Shown here piece after piece: positions 1 to 10,517 of a stretch of DNA of 64,000 nucleotides. The DNA is taken from NCBI GenBank assembly GCA_022539475.1, contig VCMS01000190.1, positions 59,042-123,041 of the forward strand, read 5' to 3'. Origin of the DNA: Gracilaria domingensis. Lineage: Eukaryota > Rhodophyta > Florideophyceae > Gracilariales > Gracilariaceae. Every line of letters begins with the position of its first letter. The first letter of the stretch is position 1. The translations under genes and the position numbers were made by a program. The notes under the pieces were generated by a model that saw nothing but the letters and a program-made list of their open reading frames with translations, searched no databases and had not been told where the DNA came from.

Positions 1-227
1 GAGCGATCTTTATATGTTGGGAAGTATGGGAGACCCAGAGGAAGCAATTGCTCAAAAGGCTCTGGTACTCCGCAAGGCAGAGCCTTGCGCGTTCAGTGTG
101 TTTCAGCAAAAAATCACTGCTCCCAGGGAGGGTGGTGTGGGTGATTAAAATCCATTATTAAGCATGACACAAGTCCAAAGTTAGCAGAACTTGAATGTAA
201 GGTTCGGAGGAATGACGGAGGGGTTGA

Positions 228-1218
228 TTGCGAGACAAAAGAGTGCAGATGCTGGAAGCATTTTGTGGTTCGCTCTTCCCGCCAAAACTTCCGCTCCAAA
301 TAAATATTCTTCCTGATTCCCGGAAATTCCATTGTTATCGTAATGGAAAACGCACTGAGAACAATTCCAAATTTGCTGCTCAGTTGTATGAGCGCGCTTT
401 GCGACTAGAGAAAAATCCGTTCACCATGGCTAGCTTGGCATCGACTCTTTTGCACGCAGGCGATTTGCACGCGCAAACAAAACGTGCACTCAAGTTGTAC
501 GAGAAAGCTATCCAGCTTTCATCTGACACTGATATGATGAACGACTCGGGGTTGCTTTATCATAACGGAAAAGGAAATCTAAGCGTATGTAAGAAGAAGG
601 CCTCAAATTGGCATCTTTGCGCGATTCGGACATCCAGATATCCACCAGCAATGTACAATCTGGCAGTTCTTATTCTACAAAACGAACCTAGTAGCGAACA
701 GCTAAAAAGGGCAATTTCGTTACTTGAAGAAACTGTGGAGCTAGAACAACAGGAAGATGTTTCCACGCTTTTAAGTCTGGCGAATGTGTATTCTGATTAC
801 GCTATTGACGTTGAACGTGCCCTTCACCTGGGAGATACGGGAAAAAGCTTTTTCTCATATTTGCGCTTGGATTATATACATAATATTACGAGAAATTACA
901 ACAGATACTTACGGCCTTATCTTGGATGGGGCATTGTCATTTTACAGCAATGAATTGCTATTAAAGAACTTTTCGAATTCTGTAGCCTGTATTTCTCTTG
1001 TAAGCTTTGTCATTCTTTTGATTCTACCAGTGCCATCTTCTGCTACATTCTTGAATGTAATGAAGATGACTTCAGTAGAATGTTATGTTGCCATAAACTC
1101 AGAAACAGTTTCGGTAGATGCAAAAGTACAAGCACAACGCCGTAGCACAAAAGAAGTACTACAGAACACGAAGCGTAAAATTCGTAAAATCGTACTAAAT
1201 AAAGAATTTATGGCATAA
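228..1218 (+). pseudogene. TPR/Sel1-like repeat protein, degraded fragment
   Basis: A frame open from 228 to 953 encodes helical repeats of roughly 45 residues in which a short tract resembling LYEKAIQL recurs, as do tracts such as YNLAVLILQ. This is the look of TPR/Sel1-like solenoids, which act as protein-protein scaffolds. No ATG opens the frame: the first candidate is at 249, and the upstream part of the frame looks unlike a repeat. Near 830-850 the repeat pattern stops and the following sequence to 1218 is open only in another frame with unrelated, hydrophobic composition. I read this as a frameshifted or truncated copy of a larger repeat gene. It could instead be one exon of a spliced gene extending left of the window. 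The function cannot be stated beyond a likely scaffold role. Confidence 0.4.
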
Positions 1219-2278
1219 GAAAAATGTGAATATCGCGTTAAACAAGCTGTTTTTGCTGACTTACAACGGCATAAAAATCGAAACTACCAAGTGCTTCTTT
1301 ATGTTTCTTCCATGCCTTCGCGTGGCACCTCTAGACCTTCAACGTTATGGCCGTATTAAGGTCAATTGAGCAAAGAGGGAAAAGTTTATGGCAGAATACC
1401 TTTTTGACATTTTCGTAAAATGTTACATATTCACATTGTTATAACAGTGATAACTTACATCTGTCTGTAAGTCATCTTGTGCCCGACGTAAATCCTCGTT
1501 TTGCTCATAACACGTGTACATTGTGTAATGTTTTTATTTTGTAAAGGCATGCTTTGCAAGAATACTCCCTAAAATGAGGACAAAACCTTCCGTTCAAATC
1601 TCGTGCATTAAACATTCGACAATTTGCACAAAGAGCTTTTTCCCGCACCTCCCTGGAGCCTGCGGGAAACGCAGCAAGTTGTAATTCTTGCAATTACTCC
1701 TGCGACATGGCAATACTTGCCACAAGCCTCTCAACAGTTTTCAGCAATTTTAATTAAAATTTTGAACACTTGTAAGATGACATGTTGTTCGGCAACCATG
1801 GTCACACAGCCAAGATACGTCCAAAAGTTTTCGCTAAATGCCCGATAACTTGACCGCATCTTCATTCTTCACATTTTCTTCCAACGAACATTCAAATGTT
1901 CGCGAACATATCGACTAAGAAGTAGCATTTTTTACCAAATGAAGCCTTCAGTCTAGAAGATAGTACTGTTATTTTAATCTACTTTAGGTCTTCTCTGTAC
2001 CCCTATTTTGATTTGCCATGAAAACCTCTACGAATAGAGTATTCGCAGTTCTCATTTCATTAAAAACCGCTAAATTCGCGAATATTCGCAACTTTTGCCC
2101 GCGAATTTACCTATCTGCGCAACCGGATCGACAAACTTTTTAATTACTTTGAAAGGTTATTAAAAGGCCTATATGTACACAAGAGATTACATCTTATGTC
2201 ATAAAGCATATACAAAAATTCGGCCTTGGAAGTTTGTTCGTCTCCGAACATTCGCGTTCGCGAATATTCGCGAACATC
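1219..2278. other. AT-rich intergenic DNA with TTCGCGAA palindromes
   Basis: I see no convincing gene here. The notable content is a set of TTCGCGAA-type palindromes: a 14-bp one at 1896-1909, a partial one at 2074-2089 and a perfect 20-bp one at 2256-2275. The last lies 3 nt from the target duplication of the adjacent Harbinger element. They may be binding sites for its proteins or an outer part of its terminal repeats. Confidence 0.5.
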
Positions 2279-2281
2279 TTA

Positions 2282-2313
2282 GGGCATTCTTAGCGGTTTG
2301 CCCAAATCCCAAA
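2282..2313 (+). repeat. Left terminal inverted repeat of Harbinger element
   Basis: It begins GGGCATTC directly after TTA. It matches the reverse complement of 5927-5958 at about 25 of 32 positions, the first eight being identical. Confidence 0.8.
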
Positions 2314-2460
2314 AAAAAACAGCAACGTGTACTGTTTTGGTTGGCAGACTTACGCTGCTGATCATAGTCGATTACTCCAGCAACAGTGTGCAAAATGGTA
2401 ACCGTCCCAAACCCCCCAGCCCAAAGTCTTTATCTGGAAGCATAGTGGCTTCCTGAGACA

Positions 2461-3780
2461 ATGTCTTTCACATCATCGTCGTCATCAGGTGACGAAGATT
2501 TTAATCACGCCATAGTTACCCTCCTCTTCGCAGCACAACACCAAATTCAACAACCTCCAAACAAAAAGCGTCGACATAAGCGCAATCGCAATCGAATCGG
2601 AAACCGCCACATCAATCGCCCGCAAGGGGCTGCGCAAATTGACAAAGATTACTTTTGTCGCCACGCATTGGAACCTCCGATATTTAGCATTCAAGAATTC
2701 GAACGAAGATATTCTGTGACGAGACCTATTTACGAACGAATCCGAAACAAGCTTTGCGAAACAAACGAATTTTTTCTGCAACGACCAGACGCTTCCAAGA
2801 GACTTGGAGCAACAACAGATCAAAAACTTACTGCGGCTTTCTTTATGCTTAGTTCTGGAGTGGCTGCAGATCATTTGGTATCTTATATACGATTGCACGA
2901 ACCCACACTGCTGTTGACACTTAAAATATTTTGTCGCACGGTCATTGAATGCTTTTCAGATGAGTATTTGTCGCGTCCAAACGAATCCCAACTGTATGAA
3001 ATAGAGAAGGACTTTTCACAGCTCGGCTTTCCAGGATGTATAGGTGCCGTTGATTGTTCAGGTTGGGAGTGGCGTAATTGCCCTATTGGCTGGCATGGGC
3101 AGCATATTGGAAAAGAAGGAAAGCCTATGTTACGGATGGAGGTAGTCTGTGATGATCGTCTTCGTATTTGGCACATGATGTTCGGAGCACCTGGAGCAAA
3201 GAACGACATATCAATTATGTCACAAAGTTCTTTATTCAATGACATTCGTAATGGCAAATGGCCTCCACTAAAACCAAATGCATCGATATCTGGCTCTTCT
3301 ATTACGTGGCATTATTACCTTGCTGATGGAATATATCCTAGGTATCGTTTGTTTGCAAAACCACACCCAGACCCACAAACCCGAAAAGAAAAGCTTTACA
3401 CTGCTGGTCATAGCTCCGCAAGGAAAGCGGTTGAACGGGTCTTTGGTTGTATGTATGGCCAGTTTCAAATACTCGACAGACCTGCCCGCCTTGCGAGTAA
3501 GTCCGATTTGAATAACGTTGTTCTTTGCTGTGCAATACTGCACAATATGATTGCTGAAGAGCGTTCGTACAGTGGTACAGCCAAGTTCAGGCTTTCTGAG
3601 GCTGAGCTGCAAACAGTGGCTACAAGTTATGACACTGTCGCTCATCCCAATTGTAGTTATGAACAGGCTGAGGTTTGGAGGACCATGTTGGATTCTACAG
3701 AGAATCTGGACGATCACATTAGGTTACGAAACGCTTTAATGGATAATTTCTGGAATAGCCATGGTAACAGTGATATATGA
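2461..3780 (+). CDS. PIF/Harbinger DDE transposase
   Basis: This 439-residue protein is a DDE-superfamily nuclease that cuts and pastes its own element in the nucleus. The catalytic core reads as GAVDCSGWEW with D198, a GAPGAKND box with D249 (conserved in the family), LADGIYP with D289, and AVERVFG with E325. D289 and E325 are 35 residues apart, usual for PIF/Harbinger enzymes. The N-terminal 150 residues start with a serine-rich, basic tract and then a helical region typical of the family's DNA-recognition part. The ATG at 2461 is the first in frame and the length is normal for the family. The gene converges with the Myb-like partner, whose 3' end is 18 bp away. I see no stop or frameshift, so the enzyme is probably functional. 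Confidence 0.9.
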   Translation: MSFTSSSSSGDEDFNHAIVTLLFAAQHQIQQPPNKKRRHKRNRNRIGNRHINRPQGAAQIDKDYFCRHALEPPIFSIQEFERRYSVTRPIYERIRNKLCETNEFFLQRPDASKRLGATTDQKLTAAFFMLSSGVAADHLVSYIRLHEPTLLLTLKIFCRTVIECFSDEYLSRPNESQLYEIEKDFSQLGFPGCIGAVDCSGWEWRNCPIGWHGQHIGKEGKPMLRMEVVCDDRLRIWHMMFGAPGAKNDISIMSQSSLFNDIRNGKWPPLKPNASISGSSITWHYYLADGIYPRYRLFAKPHPDPQTRKEKLYTAGHSSARKAVERVFGCMYGQFQILDRPARLASKSDLNNVVLCCAILHNMIAEERSYSGTAKFRLSEAELQTVATSYDTVAHPNCSYEQAEVWRTMLDSTENLDDHIRLRNALMDNFWNSHGNSDI

Positions 3781-3797
3781 TTGTAGCATTATACTTA

Positions 3798-4847
3798 TTA
3801 CGCCCGTCGGGCTTCAGTGCTTTCGTGAAAATTGTTTCCAGTGGACAGTTCTAACAAAGTCTCTGCCGAGGCCTTCTCAGAGCTATCAGAGAAGATCACG
3901 TGTGGAGTCGATTCGACTGCAGAAAGCTTTGACTTCTTTGCACTCTGAGGCTCACTATCGTGGCGTTCCAGGCGTTTCAAGAGACGCTTTCGCATTAATC
4001 GTTCAATTGCATCCTTCTCTTCCTGAGCAATCACAGATGTAGACGATAGAAGTTTCATTGCCATCTCCCAGTCCAGACGCTCTTGTTGCAAGGCCAGCTT
4101 CTGTTTCGCTTGAAGGGCCTTCTCTGAAACAGAGTTCCGCAGTAGTGTCTCAATTCTGTGCATCGAATCAGCGACACTGTTCTCATTTACTTTGGCACCT
4201 TGACCCTTATTTGCGTCTTTCCTTTCTTCCTCTTTCTTAGCCTTTGCTGCCTTGGTTCCCATCGGGCGCTCCGGTTCCACCTCTTTTCCAACTCCACATG
4301 CCTGCAGCATCGTAGTTTGGGCGTTTAAAAATTGGAACGGCATCTTGTACTTGAACGGCTTGCTCACATGATAGTGTGGGTTTCTAACACAGTCATACAA
4401 GTGAGAGATAGAATTACTCCCGTCGCTGTACAACAGCTCACCACAACGCAGTAGTGCATCGTCGTCAGGATTTCCTGTTAGCTTCATGGCGATAACTCTG
4501 TCATAACACGCTTTGAAACGAGTGCATTCAGCTCTGATCTTGTCCCAAAATTTACGGCATCCATCTGCAGACCTTCCATCCCACCTCCTTCGATCGAATC
4601 TACAGCCAGATTTCTCCAGAGTGCACGCCTCGTTTGGCCTTCCATTGTCCTTAATGAATATAGCCCTGATGCGTCTTCCGTGCTCCGCTGCCGACATGCT
4701 TGATCCTACAGTAGGATCAGTTGAAGCAGCGGCAGCAGCGCGAACAAGAGCCATAGTTTCTTCCTCATTCCACATCAAGTTCTTCCCTCTCCCCCCACCA
4801 GCAGTAGTACTTCTTATCACTCCATCATGTCCATCCTTATTCGCCAT
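3798..4847 (-). CDS. Harbinger-associated Myb/SANT-like DNA-binding protein
   Basis: The second protein of the Harbinger element has 349 residues. In this superfamily a Myb-like protein binds the ends and brings the transposase into the nucleus. Residues ~23-145 form a trihelix/Myb-like region with tryptophans and basic residues (a WNEEET motif near the start, later RRRWDGRSADGCRKFWDKIR). A lysine- and glutamate-rich tract follows at about 200-225. A long amphipathic helix/coiled coil at about 235-300 contains KQKLALQQERLDWEMAMKLL, and the tail is basic. That layout of Myb domain, linker and coiled coil fits the known partner proteins. The frame is intact, and the gene converges with the transposase gene inside the same element. 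Confidence 0.8.
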   Translation of the reverse strand: MANKDGHDGVIRSTTAGGGRGKNLMWNEEETMALVRAAAAASTDPTVGSSMSAAEHGRRIRAIFIKDNGRPNEACTLEKSGCRFDRRRWDGRSADGCRKFWDKIRAECTRFKACYDRVIAMKLTGNPDDDALLRCGELLYSDGSNSISHLYDCVRNPHYHVSKPFKYKMPFQFLNAQTTMLQACGVGKEVEPERPMGTKAAKAKKEEERKDANKGQGAKVNENSVADSMHRIETLLRNSVSEKALQAKQKLALQQERLDWEMAMKLLSSTSVIAQEEKDAIERLMRKRLLKRLERHDSEPQSAKKSKLSAVESTPHVIFSDSSEKASAETLLELSTGNNFHESTEARRA

Positions 4848-5926
4848 GTTGAACAGAAAGCCCTTCTTGCAAACCGTCCAATGCGCCCGATACGTTCCGA
4901 TGTGGCAAATACTGCAGTTCCGTGTCGCGCCTAAAAACTACTTGCATGATTATATGCACAAGAGTAGACCACGGTGCTGTTTCGGTGTTCCCGCCATTGG
5001 AACTTTCCCTGCGTTTCACACTTGTTTACCTGTACAACACATCCAGAAGTATCGGATTGTGACAAACGGCAAAAGTAGATTGATACAGACGCGCCATGTA
5101 TACTCAGTACAGAGAAATGCGTTGCACATTCCTTTCTATGCAGGGAAGCTCCCTCTGGGGTTAGGAGCTGCTCAAAACAGCACAATACCACAATTCCTGA
5201 ACCCAACTTGGTAGTACTACTCCAACAGCCCAATGACAACGACGAAAGTCCACTGCGTAGCTATGGTAGGCCAAAAACGCGCGAAAGATGTGCTGCGAGC
5301 GCGTGCCTGATCTCTGAAGAGCACGCGACATAACGCTCCAAAGGCATTAGAACCAAGCATCAAGGACGCGCGAACGCGCCAAAGGCGCGCGGATGATGTG
5401 CCAAGAGCGGGCGAACGCGTAGCACGGGAGGCCCACGCACCACAGAAAACGTACGAAGGGCGCTCAAACAATGCTCAAAGAGCCGCGAACGACGCGCCGA
5501 GAGTGCAATAACGAAGAGTTAAGGGCGCGCAAACGACGCCTAAGTGCACAGAATAGGCCGCATGCAGACGCAGGACGCTTAAAAGCACAAGAGTTGGCGC
5601 GGAGTGGCCGGCTGCGCGGAACTGCTGGATCCCTGGGAGGGCCGGAGGCGCAGGACGGCCGGAAGCGCAAGACGCACAAAGACGCAGGGCTCCCGGGTGT
5701 GCAGAAGACAGGACGCCCGAAGGCGCAGGACGCCAGGAAGTGGCGAAGCTTGACGTACGACGGGGGCAGGAAGGAACGGAAGGAAGGTGGGGCTGTATGT
5801 GAGTTTGAGCTGTCTGGCCCAAAATGTGTTTGTTTTGGGGTGGCCTATATTTTTTAGACCGGTTTTTGGAAATTGCGCGAACGGGTACGGTGCACCCAAA
5901 CGTCAAAATTGGACTAATCTGTTGGC

Positions 5927-5958
5927 TTTGAGATTTGCGCTGACCGGTGGGAATGCCC
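5927..5958 (-). repeat. Right terminal inverted repeat of Harbinger element
   Basis: It ends GAATGCCC directly before TTA at 5959-5961 and is the partner of 2282-2313. A perfect 20-bp palindrome lies at 5965-5984, 3 nt outside the TTA. Confidence 0.8.
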
Positions 5959-5961
5959 TTA

Positions 5962-7464
5962 ATTGTTCGCGAATATTCGCGAACATTCGCGCGATGTTCG
6001 AAGCAAATAGAAAAATTTTTTACTAAATTTTGGCGTAGCGTGACGCGACTGACAATCACTAGAGCGCAAGGCCTACACTTAAAGTTCAGTCTGACACCGG
6101 CATACCACCGCTGTTTATCACGTTTCTGTAATCCGAAAATCTAACTGCGTACGGAAATTACCGCAGGCTCCTGTACAAAACAGCAGCAATTGAATTGAAC
6201 TCAAGCAAAGCAAGGTCTAAGCTACTTGGAATATGGGTGGACGGTATTGGTGATGTGCCTCCCGACAATTCTCATATATTCGGTTTTTGCTGCGAAGATT
6301 ATAAGAAAAATAAGCAATTTAGTTGTTTAGTTGCTTCGCCTCGATGATGTGGACCGGCGCACACGGTACCGAAGTGAATCGCAAGCGAGCCATAGAATTA
6401 TTGTGTGCGTATCGTTGGACGCTTTACTATCCATTGCTTATAATTTATTTTATTCCGCTGTCGTCCGCCAGAATAGTAGTCGCAATGATACCCTTATTCG
6501 AACCAATGTAGTATTATTAACCAGGGGTTGGGGTACGCAGATTATGACTGCAGCTTCTTTCGCTTTTGGAAAGAGTCTTACCGATCGTTTCGAACCAACA
6601 AACGACAAGCAAGGCTCCCAGGGGACAGTTGCTCGCAGCCTCGGTGTGACTGATCGAGTCACAAAGCCGTCCTAGCGCAGTAGAAGATCTTCCTTCTTGA
6701 AGAATTGTTTTGTGTAGCAATGAAATTATGTAGGGAGGGTGGGAGGAAAAGAAGCAGCGAACTCGTCGACTTTGGTGCTGAGAGAAAGAGCAAGATCGCA
6801 CACTGTGGCGTTGGCTGATGTTGTTGCCCTGGTCAGAAAGCAGCTGCTTGCTGCTGTTATATAACAGCCTCCACCTCCCGGCACGAAAGAATGCCATGGC
6901 CGATAATACCATGGCCGAAGTGACTGTTGGGTTGCACCAACAATTGACAGATCACTGACTCATGTTTCCAGATCAGTACATTACCACCTACGCAAAATAT
7001 CCGTTACAGACCACGTAGCCGTACAACGGCTCTGATCTCGCAGTACAAGGGTAATTCAGTTCTGATCATCAAGAAGCCCAATACTTCTGGCTCCCAAATC
7101 TCGCTCCAATAAAACCCCATCCAGATTCAACCCTTAAAATTCTGTCCGACACGTGTGCACTATGGAGCTTTGCCAACGGAGTAGTGTGTGTGCGCTACAG
7201 CAAGGCGCTGAAAATCGGCCATGAAGGGCGGGAGTAGAAAGGCCGTACAGAGGCTCACCCACGAAACGTGAGAACCCAGATCTCAAGTCTCGAGGGTTAT
7301 CCTCTCATGAACAATGTGGTGAGCATATTTTGTCACGTTGATGTCATGCCGAGAATCACGTAGGACTGGGAGCCAGAGTAGGGTGCTTGATGAATCCCAG
7401 CTGTTTTGTCATGTCATCAAATGTATACAGCAGCAACTAAGAAGAACGAAATAAAAATAGTGTG
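5962..7464. other. Intergenic region, no gene recognised
   Basis: About 1.5 kb follow the Harbinger element. Short open frames at 6331-6675 and 6517-6912 show no recognisable domain and no protein-like composition. Apart from the palindrome at 5965-5984, which belongs to the transposon flank, I see nothing structured. Confidence 0.4.
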
Positions 7465-8291
7465 ATGACTATGAAGTTGCTATCGATAACAGTTTTAAGA
7501 GCTCGCCCCCGGATGCTATGTGCTCTTCTCCTGCTCCTAACACTAGGTAAAAGCTCTTTCACACTTTCGTCATTTTCTCATTCATCGCCGAGTCCTTTTC
7601 CCAACTTCCAATCAGGCTTTTTGTTATTCTTGCTACTGCAGCAGCAGTCATTGTTCCCCTTGTTAGCGCATTCGTTTCTTCAAATTGGAATTCGAATGTA
7701 CCCGTACACTCTTCTCAGGTCAGGCAAGCTAGTCGAATGGTCGAATCCGAAGGTTGCGCTAATGTTTGTTTCGCCCTGGATGGAAGTGGTTCGATCTCTG
7801 CGACCGGCTTTCGGAACCAAATAAATTTTGTCCTTGAAGCGAGTGCCATCGTTGACCCTGAGTCCTGCAAACTTTCGGCTTTGGTATATGGCAGAAATGT
7901 TACTCTAATTTCACCGCTAACAGAAGACATCAGCAGTTTTGCCAAAGCTGTTAACAGTGCTTTGTCTGATATGTCTTCTGCAACTTCGATCCGTGATGGA
8001 ATTCTGCAATGCGTCGCTCAACTAAACGTGCGTGATGGACGCCGTGCTGTGATCGTACTCATGGGGGATGGAAGAGATAATTCCGGAAGTGATCCGATTC
8101 GTTTGGCTCGTGATTTTAAAAGGACCTTTGTCAAAGGGTCCGCATTGCACACAGTCGGTGTCGACTCTTTCGATAGCGAGATATTGGAGAACATTGCAAG
8201 CGCAGGCTGTGGTAAGAAGCTTGACGTGACCAGTTTTTCAGATACTATTACTTTGGCGTTCAATATACTTGATGGGGGAGACGAATGCTAG
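7465..8291 (+). CDS. Secreted or membrane-anchored von Willebrand A-domain protein, spliced
   Basis: The 3' exon encodes a VWA domain, a metal-dependent adhesion module. The MIDAS motif is visible as DGSGS, with ATSIRDG and MGDGRD supplying the further ligands, and the chain ends in a cysteine-containing tail (GGDEC). Before it come a hydrophobic stretch (FVILATAAAVIVPLVSAFV) and a cysteine, so it is probably exported or anchored. An intron is needed at the 5' end. One model uses donor GTAAAAG at 7547 and acceptor CAG at 7615, with ATG 7518. A second uses ATG 7465 with donor GTTGCT at 7476 and the same acceptor, giving the start MTMKLFVILA, a good signal peptide with a weak donor. A third joins an L-rich leader to 7729. 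The domain is secure; the first exon is not. Confidence 0.65.
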
Positions 8292-9411
8292 GTGTCCTTT
8301 GACAGTACCGAAAACTTCCAGGTTTTTACGCCCTCTACTTGCGACGGACAACTTTATTTTGGCCCTTGATCTTTCATAGTGGTTACGAGATAGCACACGT
8401 CCAAAGTGTAGGAGGGTGGGTGAACAAATCGACTAACGTGACTACCAGAGGTTCCACTGGTGCGCGACGCATCGATGCGTGTCGTCGGTGATGGGCGGTT
8501 TACCGCCAAGCTGTGTGCTCGCGAAGCCCCACTTTGTAACGTTTGGCGGCAATCCGATCCAGGCAAGATCCAAGTCCAAGCACCTAATTTGTCAATAAAG
8601 CCACTTCCTGGTTCCTGGAAATCCATTTCTTTCCCATTCCCACCGCTCCCCATTTTTACTTTTGCTGGTTTACAGCTTGTTTCTACGTCGTTCTGAACAT
8701 GACGAGAGACTGTCATACGCATAGCGACTTGCGCCGGGCGTTCTTCAGGCACGTAAGAGCAGTCATGCGCTCAGGGCGCCTAAAGAGAACGAAAGAAACT
8801 GTCCGTGCTTATGCGACTTGTACCGAAATTGGAACTTATTAAAGTTCTGTGAGAAGCACGATGCTTCTCTGGTTCTAGCTGTGCGTAGGTAGTGGAATGT
8901 AATACATTTTAGAAATGATCTAAGTTAGTCGCATTTAGTCAAAATTTCGTTTTGTGGTGTTAACGGTTTGAAATCTGTTGTTTATAGGCTGCAATATGCT
9001 TTTACATGAATCATACAAGAGTATTTAGTTTCAACGGCATTTCCGCTTAATGCTTAATCTCTTCTTGCTTTGCTTTTATGTTTGTCCTATACATTTAAAT
9101 GTTACCAATGGATTATGTGTTTGATTAAATATCACTAAATGTTTACCGCATGGCCAAGTCAGTCAGTCAAAAGCCATTCTACAACCCCGTAATTCAGTTA
9201 GTCACAAATACTGGCCTAGGAAGAAGTGAGAGGTTTTAAGCAGTTCTTATGTTTGGGAACTAAGAGAATCATTTCATGAGTAATTAAAAAGTTGGGAACG
9301 AGCTTGTTACTAATTTGAATAGTTAAAATGAAATAGTCTAGTGAGTACGTCATGAATATTCCATTAAGTTTTTATTCTCTAGTCTGTCAGTCATCATTAC
9401 GGCCCGTAGTT
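8292..9411. other. Intergenic region between VWA and cysteine-repeat genes
   Basis: The two genes converge on this 1.1-kb stretch, which is AT-rich from about 8800. It should hold both 3' ends. I see no gene, repeat or RNA in it. Confidence 0.4.
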
Positions 9412-10368
9412 CTAGAATGGTGATCGAGGGAGTTCATTGATGTTCCGACAATAAGCCCAGTAAACATCGTATACCGTGTTCGGGGGACACACTGCGCACG
9501 AGTTAGAAGCAGCCAGCCAGAACTGATTTCGTGGACATGTGAAACAACTCGTTGCCCTTGGACGCGAAAAGGTACCGGCGGGGCATTGTGTACAAGTCTG
9601 AGATCCCTCGTCCTTGAATTCATTGTATGAACAGTCGACGCAAGACATTGAGTATAGATGGTAATATTGTCCTGTTCCACAGAGCTCGCAAGAGCGAGAG
9701 GACAGGATATATGCCTTTCCAGGCGGACACGAAATGCACTCTGTGGCTTCACCGTCGGAGAAGGAGTTGGCAGGACAGCGCTGGCACTCTCGCAACACAT
9801 TTGGAGAGCTAGAGAAGGTTCCTCTCTCACAAGGTAGGCAACCTAACGGAGCGGTGCTATAGTGCATGCCTGCGGGACAAGTTCCACATGATCCACCAAG
9901 CATAAGTGCCTGACCGTTCGGACATGAAATGCATTGAGAGGCCCCCCTTGTTGAGAAGGTATTGGCAGGGCACAGCCGGCATGTATGAACACCACGTTCG
10001 GCTTTGAACGTTCCAGGTTCACAACTGGAGCACCAGCCATATTCGTATTCTTCACCAGGAGGGCAAGTGGAGCATGTATTATCGCGGAACAAAGCTTGTC
10101 CTTGTGGACAGGAGATGCAAGAGGTGGCGCGTTCGAATGAATGGGTGTGTGGTGGACATGGTAGACATTGGTCTTGACCAGCCTGTGGCTGGAAGGTGCC
10201 GGATTGGCAAGCAAAGCAGCCATTGACAGCGCTTTCGTGGCCTGGCTGACACATTTGGCAGACGCCGCTTTGGTCCCAGCCCCATCCCGGTTGACAGTTC
10301 TGCCAGGGAGAGGCAAAGACCGAACCGACGACGAGCAAAGAGAAGATGAACGATGGAAACAGAGGCAT
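9412..10368 (-). CDS. Secreted GCC2/GCC3-type cysteine-repeat protein
   Basis: This 318-residue protein starts with a clear signal peptide (residues 1-19, hydrophobic core SFIFSLLVVGSVFA). The rest is a run of about ten cysteine-rich units of the form CxxCPxGxxxxxxxxxCxxC with recurring GTF, NTFS and ISCPxG tracts. These are the ephrin-receptor-like (GCC2/GCC3) or TNFR/EGF-like cysteine repeats, which fold as small disulphide modules outside the cell. No transmembrane segment follows, so it is probably secreted or wall-bound. A minus-strand TATA box lies at 10455-10460, 87-92 bp before the ATG. The repeats suggest an adhesive or structural role, but no ligand can be named. Confidence 0.8.
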   Translation of the reverse strand: MPLFPSFIFSLLVVGSVFASPWQNCQPGWGWDQSGVCQMCQPGHESAVNGCFACQSGTFQPQAGQDQCLPCPPHTHSFERATSCISCPQGQALFRDNTCSTCPPGEEYEYGWCSSCEPGTFKAERGVHTCRLCPANTFSTRGASQCISCPNGQALMLGGSCGTCPAGMHYSTAPLGCLPCERGTFSSSPNVLRECQRCPANSFSDGEATECISCPPGKAYILSSRSCELCGTGQYYHLYSMSCVDCSYNEFKDEGSQTCTQCPAGTFSRPRATSCFTCPRNQFWLAASNSCAVCPPNTVYDVYWAYCRNINELPRSPF

Positions 10369-10454
10369 TTTGAATGAGATAAATATGATATATGCGCCAG
10401 AGTGCGGGCGGAGTAAGGCGATTAGAAAGACAAAAACGAGAGGGCGGTTGTCTC

Positions 10455-10460
10455 TTTATA
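10455..10460 (-). promoter_or_regulatory. TATA box of the cysteine-repeat gene
   Basis: On the minus strand it reads CATATAAAGAG. The distance to the start codon at 10368 is 87-92 bp, consistent with other TATA-gene spacings in this window. Confidence 0.55.
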
Positions 10461-10517
10461 TGAGAGGCGGGGGAAAGGAAGAGGAGAGGGCGCGATGAGC
10501 GGTGCAATGCATTGAAG

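Larger units (their letters stand above)
2282..5958. mobile_element. PIF/Harbinger DNA transposon, complete, with TTA duplication
   Basis: A 3.7-kb element is bounded by inverted ends that both begin GGGCATTC and match at about 25 of 32 positions. It is flanked on both sides by TTA (2279-2281 and 5959-5961), the 3-bp TWA-type target duplication of PIF/Harbinger elements. It carries the two proteins expected of this superfamily, converging on each other: a DDE transposase on the plus strand and a Myb-like DNA-binding protein on the minus strand. Both reading frames are intact, so the copy may be recent or still active. The 1.1 kb between the Myb-like gene and the right end has no credible gene; at 5260-5760 it is rich in GGCGC/GGACGC-like repeats. 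Confidence 0.85.

Noticed and set aside
5471-5857. Open frames in both strands inside the Harbinger element
   Set aside because: They arise from GC-rich GGCGC/GGACGC-like repeats and have low-complexity products.
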